Part shown: in pieces, positions 5,131 to 9,309 of the stretch | Layout of the letters: each line of letters opens with the position of its first letter | Numbering within the stretch: the stretch's first letter is position 1 | DNA from: Bifidobacteriaceae bacterium | Lineage (GTDB): Bacteria; Actinomycetota; Actinomycetes; Actinomycetales; WQXJ01 | Direction of reading: 5' to 3' | Assembly (NCBI GenBank): GCA_031278665.1 | Contig: JAITKC010000049.1 | Location: 1-9,309, forward strand | Length of the DNA: 9,309 nt | Notes under the pieces: model-generated | The model's input: the letters and a program-made list of their open reading frames with translations, nothing else | Database searches by the model: none | Told to the model about the DNA's origin: nothing | Program-made: the position numbers and the translations under genes

Positions 5131-7497
5131 ATGGAATCCCTGGCCCAAACCGCCACGCCAGGCCGCACAGTCGAGGAATTGATCGAGTCTTTGTCGCTGG
5201 CCGAGAAACTCGCCCAACTCCAAGGCCTGTGGGCGAACGTCGACGCCGAAGCGGCCGATGTCGCGCCGACTATGAGCACCCAAGGGCACCTGTCAGTCGA
5301 ATTCGAGTCCTTCGCGGCCGACGGGTTGGGTCAGTTGACCCGCGTCTACGGCACCGCGCCGGTCAGACCGCGCCAAGGGCTGGTCGAACTGATCGCCAAA
5401 CAGCGCTGGCTGGCCGAGCGGACCCGCCCCCGGCTCGCCGCGCTAGTCCATGAGGAGTGTCTGACCGGCCTAAACGCTTGGACGGCGACGACCTTCCCGA
5501 CTCCCCTGGCCTGGGGGGCCAGTTTCGATCCAGACGCGGTCGCGGAAATGGCCCGCGCAATTGGCCAGACCATGCGTTGCCTCGGCATCCACCAAGGTTT
5601 GGCGCCGGTGCTGGACGTCGTCGCCGACCACCGTTGGGGCCGGGTCGAGGAGTGTATCGGGGAGGACCCCTACCTGGTGGCGACCCTCGGCAAAGCCTAC
5701 GTCGAGGGCATCCAGTCGGCTGGCGTGGTGGCGACGCTGAAACACTTCGCCGGCTACTCCGACTCGCGCGGCGGACGCAATCTGGCCCCGGTCGCGATTG
5801 GGCCCAGACAACTCGAGGACATCTTCTTCGTGCCCTTCGAAATCGCCCTCAAAGACGCCGGTGCGGGCTCTGTCATGCACTCGTATTGCGACGTCGACGG
5901 AGTGCCGGTGGCGGCCAACCCGGAATTGCTGACGGGCGTGCTGCGCGAACGTTGGGGATTCCAGGGGACGGTGGTCGCCGATTACTTCGGCGTCTCGTTC
6001 TTGAAAGACCTCCACCGGGTCGCCGCCGACCTCGGCGAAGCGGCGGTCGCCGCCCTGAGCGCCGGAGTGGACGTCGAACTGCCGACCGGCAACGCCTACC
6101 GCCAGCCGCTGGAAGACGCGATCAGACGGCGACCGGAACTAGAACTACTGGTTGATCGCGCGCTCGAGCGGGTGCTGCGGCAAAAGGAGCGGCTCGGCCT
6201 GCTCGACGCCTCGGCCGAAGTCGAGCGCCTCGAACAGGCGCTTGAGTCCGTCCCGGAGACATTGGACCCGCCCGCCGCGCGGGCGGCGGCGCTGCGGTTG
6301 GCCCAAGAGTCCGTGGTGCTGTTGGACAACCACACCCGCCTGCTCCCCCTGACTGCCCGTCCGGGTCTGCGCCTGGCCGTGGTCGGTCCGAACGCCGACC
6401 GCACCCGGTGTTTGTTCGGCTGCTACTCGTTCGCCAACCACGTGCTGTCGCACCACCCCGCGACCCCTTCCGGGATCGCGGCGCCGACGGTGCTGGAGGC
6501 CCTGCGCGATCGCATCGAGGCCGGCGGCGGACAGGTGTCCTTCACGCCCGGCTGCCCAGTCGCCGGCGGCGACCGGACCGGATTCGCCGACGCCCGCGCG
6601 CTGGCCGCCCAGGCCGACGTGGTGGTCGCCGTGGTCGGAGACGAATCCGGGCTATTCGGCGAGGGAACCTCAGGCGAAGGCTGCGACACCACCTCGCTGC
6701 GACTGCCGGGTCTGCAGAACGAGTTGATCGAAACGCTGCTCGAAACCGGCACCCCGCTGGTGGCGGTGCTGATCACGGGACGGCCACACGGCATCGGCGG
6801 CCTGGCCAAACGGGCCGGGGCGACGCTGCAGGCCTTCTTCCCCGGCGAAGAGGGCGGCACGGCTCTGGCCCAAGTGCTGACCGGCGAGGTGACGCCGTCG
6901 GGGCGGCTGCCGGTCTCGATGCCGCCGGGCGTGGGCGTCGAACCTTACTCTTATTTGCACTCGCGCCTGGCCGAGCCGTCCGACGTCACCTCGGTGGACC
7001 CGACGCCCGACTTCGCCTTCGGCCACGGGCTGAGTTACACCTCCTTCGAATACTTCCCGCCGCGGGTGGCCTCGGCGACCGTTCCAACCGACGGTTGGAT
7101 CGAGATCGCCACCTCGATCCGCAACTCCGGCGAGCGGGCGGGCGCGGAAGTCGTCCAGCTATACGGCAACGACCGCGTGGCTTCGGTCGCCCGGCCGGTG
7201 GCGCAGCTATTGGGCTTCGCCCGGGTCCCGCTCGCGCCCGGCCAGACCGCCACAGTCGTGTTCCGCGTCCCGACCGGACGCTTGGGCCTGCACGACCGCT
7301 CGATGACCCATGTTGTCGAGCCCGGCGAAGTCGATCTCTGGTTCGGGCGGTCTTGCGCGGTTGAGGCGACCAGCCGGCTGACCGTCCAATTGGACGGCCC
7401 GGTTCACGTCCTGACCGAGGACAGCCCCCGGCTGACCGAAGTCCAGATCAAGACTCCGGGCGACGACCCCTCGGCAACCGGGAGCCGGCCGTGCTGA
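5131..7497 (+). CDS. bxlA: Cytoplasmic glycoside hydrolase family 3 enzyme, probable beta-xylosidase
   Basis: A 788-residue GH3 enzyme without signal peptide, so it acts on imported sugar. Domains in order: N-terminal TIM barrel (about 15-360), alpha/beta sandwich (about 385-640, beginning at AAALRLAQESVVLLDN), and a fibronectin-III-like C-terminal domain (about 655-755). Visible motifs are APVLDV with D162, RWGRVEECIGEDPY from R168, LKHF with K204-H205, the nucleophile context VADYFGVSF with D284, and the probable acid/base region SGEGCD with E516. The stretches HEECLTGL and GLFGEGTSGEG are what I associate with actinobacterial beta-xylosidases of the BxlA type. The start has AAGGTGA (5118-5124) upstream and lies 11 nt after the permease stop. 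It probably releases xylose from xylobiose and xylo-oligosaccharides. Beta-glucosidase or arabinofuranosidase side activity cannot be excluded. Confidence 0.88.
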   Translation: MESLAQTATPGRTVEELIESLSLAEKLAQLQGLWANVDAEAADVAPTMSTQGHLSVEFESFAADGLGQLTRVYGTAPVRPRQGLVELIAKQRWLAERTRPRLAALVHEECLTGLNAWTATTFPTPLAWGASFDPDAVAEMARAIGQTMRCLGIHQGLAPVLDVVADHRWGRVEECIGEDPYLVATLGKAYVEGIQSAGVVATLKHFAGYSDSRGGRNLAPVAIGPRQLEDIFFVPFEIALKDAGAGSVMHSYCDVDGVPVAANPELLTGVLRERWGFQGTVVADYFGVSFLKDLHRVAADLGEAAVAALSAGVDVELPTGNAYRQPLEDAIRRRPELELLVDRALERVLRQKERLGLLDASAEVERLEQALESVPETLDPPAARAAALRLAQESVVLLDNHTRLLPLTARPGLRLAVVGPNADRTRCLFGCYSFANHVLSHHPATPSGIAAPTVLEALRDRIEAGGGQVSFTPGCPVAGGDRTGFADARALAAQADVVVAVVGDESGLFGEGTSGEGCDTTSLRLPGLQNELIETLLETGTPLVAVLITGRPHGIGGLAKRAGATLQAFFPGEEGGTALAQVLTGEVTPSGRLPVSMPPGVGVEPYSYLHSRLAEPSDVTSVDPTPDFAFGHGLSYTSFEYFPPRVASATVPTDGWIEIATSIRNSGERAGAEVVQLYGNDRVASVARPVAQLLGFARVPLAPGQTATVVFRVPTGRLGLHDRSMTHVVEPGEVDLWFGRSCAVEATSRLTVQLDGPVHVLTEDSPRLTEVQIKTPGDDPSATGSRPC

Positions 7498-8495
7498 CCG
7501 ATCTGCCCCTCAACGAACTCGAGGTTTACCGCGGCGAAAGCGCCGAACCAGCCGATTTCGACCAGTTTTGGCAGGACACCCTGGGCGAGGCCCGCGAGGC
7601 CGCTTTCGCGCCCATCTTGGAGCCGGTGGCCACGTCGCTGACCGGGATCGACGTCTACGACCTGACCTTCAGCGGATTCGGCGGCGATCCGGTGCGGGCT
7701 TGGCTGCGCCTGCCGCAAGGCGCGCGATCATTGCCGGCCCTGGTCCAATACCAGGGCTACGGCGGCGGCCGGGGACACCCGCTCGAGAATCTGCAGTGGG
7801 CCGCTTGCGGCTACGCCCACCTGCTCATGGACACCCGCGGCCAGGGGTCGGTCTGGTCGCGGGGCGACACCGATGACCCGCACGGCGGCGGGCCGCAGGC
7901 CCCCGGCATGGTCACTCGCGGAATCGAATCACCTCGGAGTTACTACTACCGGCGTCTGATCGCCGACGCGGTCCGAGCCGTCGACGCGGTTCGAGAGATC
8001 GCGCGATCTGGCAGACTGCCCCAGCTGGGCGCCGCCGGGTCGGGCGGCGCCAAGGTGGCGGTGATGGGGCATTCGCAGGGCGGGCTGCTGGCGCTGGCCG
8101 CGGCCGGGCTGGCCGCCGACCTGGCGGCTGTGGTGGCGCGCGTGCCGTTTCTGTGCGATCCGCGCCGGGCCGTCAATGTCACCGACGCCAAGCCCTTCTC
8201 CGAATTGACGGAATACCTCGCAATCCATCGCGACAGCGCGGACGCCGCGTTCACGACCCTGTCCTACAGCGACGGCGTCAATTTCGCGCGCCGCGCCGCC
8301 GCGCCGGCGCTGATGACCGCGGCGCTAATGGACGCCATCGTCCCGCCCTCGACCGTGTTCGCCGCCTACAACAACTACGCCGGCCCCAAGGAGATCAAGG
8401 TCTGGCCCTTCAACGGACATGAGTCCGGCGGGCCGCAAGAAGACCAGCTCGCCCTCGACTTCCTGGCCCGGCGCCTGACGGCGAAGCCGGCCTGA
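7491..8495 (+). CDS. Acetylxylan esterase / cephalosporin-C deacetylase family (CE7)
   Basis: A 334-residue alpha/beta hydrolase with all CE7 signatures. RGQ is at 116-118, the nucleophile motif GHSQGG has S195, the acid D281 lies in DAIVPPSTVFAAYNNY, and the HE motif is at H310-E311. There is no signal peptide. CE7 enzymes are intracellular deacetylases of short acetylated xylo-oligosaccharides and other small esters, which fits an operon importing xylan fragments. The GTG start overlaps the end of the GH3 gene by 7 nt, with GGGAG (7480-7484) six bases upstream, so the two are translationally coupled. It likely removes acetyl groups that would block the GH3 enzyme. Family and catalytic residues are certain; the natural substrate is inferred. 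Confidence 0.92.
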   Translation: MLTDLPLNELEVYRGESAEPADFDQFWQDTLGEAREAAFAPILEPVATSLTGIDVYDLTFSGFGGDPVRAWLRLPQGARSLPALVQYQGYGGGRGHPLENLQWAACGYAHLLMDTRGQGSVWSRGDTDDPHGGGPQAPGMVTRGIESPRSYYYRRLIADAVRAVDAVREIARSGRLPQLGAAGSGGAKVAVMGHSQGGLLALAAAGLAADLAAVVARVPFLCDPRRAVNVTDAKPFSELTEYLAIHRDSADAAFTTLSYSDGVNFARRAAAPALMTAALMDAIVPPSTVFAAYNNYAGPKEIKVWPFNGHESGGPQEDQLALDFLARRLTAKPA

Positions 8496-8502
8496 GGCCC
8501 GC

Positions 8503-9309
8503 TCAAGCCAACCGGCCGATTAGGAGGGCCGCGGCCGAGGCCAAAGACAGGGCGGTCACCAGCCACCGCGCCCAAGGCGGCGCCAACAATCCGCGCAGGA
8601 TCGCCCGCATACCCTGGCGGGTCTCGGCCGCCGAGGGCCCCCACCAGGCCACGGCCAAGCCGGCGGCCACCGAAGCGGCGGCCGCCGCCGGGCCGGCCGG
8701 CGGCGTCTCCAACACATTCGCGACGACGAAATAGCCGGCCCCGCCGACTAACCCGCCTAGGGCTAGCGCCGGAATCGCCCCGCCCAGACCGCGCAAGCAA
8801 TACCACGGCAAAGCCAGGACGGTCCGGGTGCGGTCGGCCGGCCGGCGGCCCCGCCGGTGGCGCCGGGCCGCCACCGCCTCAACTCCGACCCACACAGTCC
8901 TGGCCACCACCAGCCAAAACGCGGCGACACCGACCACCGCCCAGGGCCAATACAGCGCCAAGGCGCCAAGTAAAGCCCACAGCCCAAAAGCCAGCCAACG
9001 CACCGGGCGGGGAGGCGACGGATAGGGCGAAGGCGGATAGACGGCATCGTGCGCCGGAAAGTCGACGTCCGCGAGCGGCCGAGCGGCCGGAGCGGCCCCG
9101 GCCCCGGCCCCGTCCAGCCAAGTCCGGTAATCGACCCGCTGCGGCTCGCGCCAAGGCGGGCGAGCCGGCTCGGCCCAAATGTGCGACCGCGGGTCAAGCG
9201 GCGCGGTTGGGGGCGCGCCGCCGTCCGACGGAGCGATCAGCGTTGGCGCGACGAACTGTTCGGTCGCGCTGTCGGTCGCGCTGTCGGCCGGGCGCGCCGG
9301 GTCGATGGC
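8503..9309 (-). CDS. Membrane protein, C-terminal part only, runs off the window
   Basis: The minus-strand frame ending at TGA 8505-8503 is open to the window edge, so at least 269 residues are present and the N-terminus is missing. A GTG at 9003 is an internal codon by this reading, because the frame upstream continues with plausible residues (DFPAHDAVYPPSPYPSPPRP). The visible part is a Pro/Ala/Thr-rich linker of about 100 residues, then a C-terminal membrane domain of several hydrophobic segments beginning WLAFGLWALLGALALYWPW, with basic loops (ARRHRRGRRPADRTRT) and AWWGPSAAETRQG. This layout reminds me of the C-terminal membrane part of some actinobacterial Ser/Thr protein kinases, but no kinase motif is in view. 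It converges on the operon with 7 bp between stops and is probably unrelated to xylan use. Confidence 0.7.
   Translation of the reverse strand, partial: AIDPARPADSATDSATEQFVAPTLIAPSDGGAPPTAPLDPRSHIWAEPARPPWREPQRVDYRTWLDGAGAGAAPAARPLADVDFPAHDAVYPPSPYPSPPRPVRWLAFGLWALLGALALYWPWAVVGVAAFWLVVARTVWVGVEAVAARRHRRGRRPADRTRTVLALPWYCLRGLGGAIPALALGGLVGGAGYFVVANVLETPPAGPAAAAASVAAGLAVAWWGPSAAETRQGMRAILRGLLAPPWARWLVTALSLASAAALLIGRLA
9261..9284. repeat. 12-bp perfect tandem repeat in the membrane protein linker
   Basis: CGGTCGCGCTGT occurs twice in a row. On the minus strand it encodes the repeated tetrapeptide DSAT in the disordered linker. The reading frame is kept. Confidence 0.85.

Noticed and set aside
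8480..8520. Possible bidirectional terminator between the convergent genes
   Set aside because: Only short GGCC-type pairings are visible around the two stop codons. No stable stem with a loop of normal size stands out.
8503..9003. Complete 166-residue membrane protein starting at GTG 9003
   Set aside because: The frame stays open upstream to the window edge with a believable Pro-rich linker, and I saw no clear ribosome binding site before 9003, so a longer truncated gene is more likely.
1..9309. tRNA, rRNA, insertion sequence or phage genes
   Set aside because: I saw no cloverleaf-like sequence, transposase motif or terminal inverted repeats. The window reads as ordinary chromosome with one catabolic operon.

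Overview
The window is high-GC DNA (about two thirds G+C by eye) with tightly packed genes, GTG starts and actinobacterial-type proteins, so it most likely comes from an Actinomycetota genome. Genus cannot be read from the sequence. Its core is a xylo-oligosaccharide uptake and degradation locus closely resembling the bxlR-bxlEFGA cluster of Streptomyces. I see no unknown enzyme system. The unusual material is in the regulatory and intergenic DNA.

Layout. Positions 1-717 hold no convincing gene, but contain a C17 homopolymer, five perfect or near matches to the palindrome CGAAA-N-TTTCG, and a 65-bp direct repeat with a perfect hairpin in each copy. A LacI-family repressor (bxlR-like) lies on the minus strand at 718-1746. 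A 140-bp divergent control region (1747-1886) carries two CGAAA-N-TTTCG sites, one beside each ribosome binding site, and a 16-bp tandem duplication of the repressor's ribosome binding site and start codon. The duplication creates a 7-codon upstream reading frame.

On the plus strand follow a sugar-binding lipoprotein (1887-3209), two CUT1-type permeases (3223-4215 and 4217-5119), a cytoplasmic GH3 beta-xylosidase-type enzyme (5131-7497) and a CE7 acetylxylan esterase (7491-8495). Gaps are 13, 1 and 11 nt, and the last pair overlaps by 7 nt, so this reads as one operon. Converging on it from the right, with 7 bp between the stop codons, is the C-terminal part of a membrane protein that runs off the window (8503-9309, minus strand).

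How the genes work together (inference from families): the lipoprotein captures xylobiose or longer xylo-oligosaccharides outside the cell, and the two permeases import them using an ATPase encoded elsewhere, as with the shared MsiK ATPase of Streptomyces. The CE7 esterase removes acetyl groups, the GH3 enzyme releases xylose, and the LacI-family protein represses both transcription units until a xylan-derived inducer appears.
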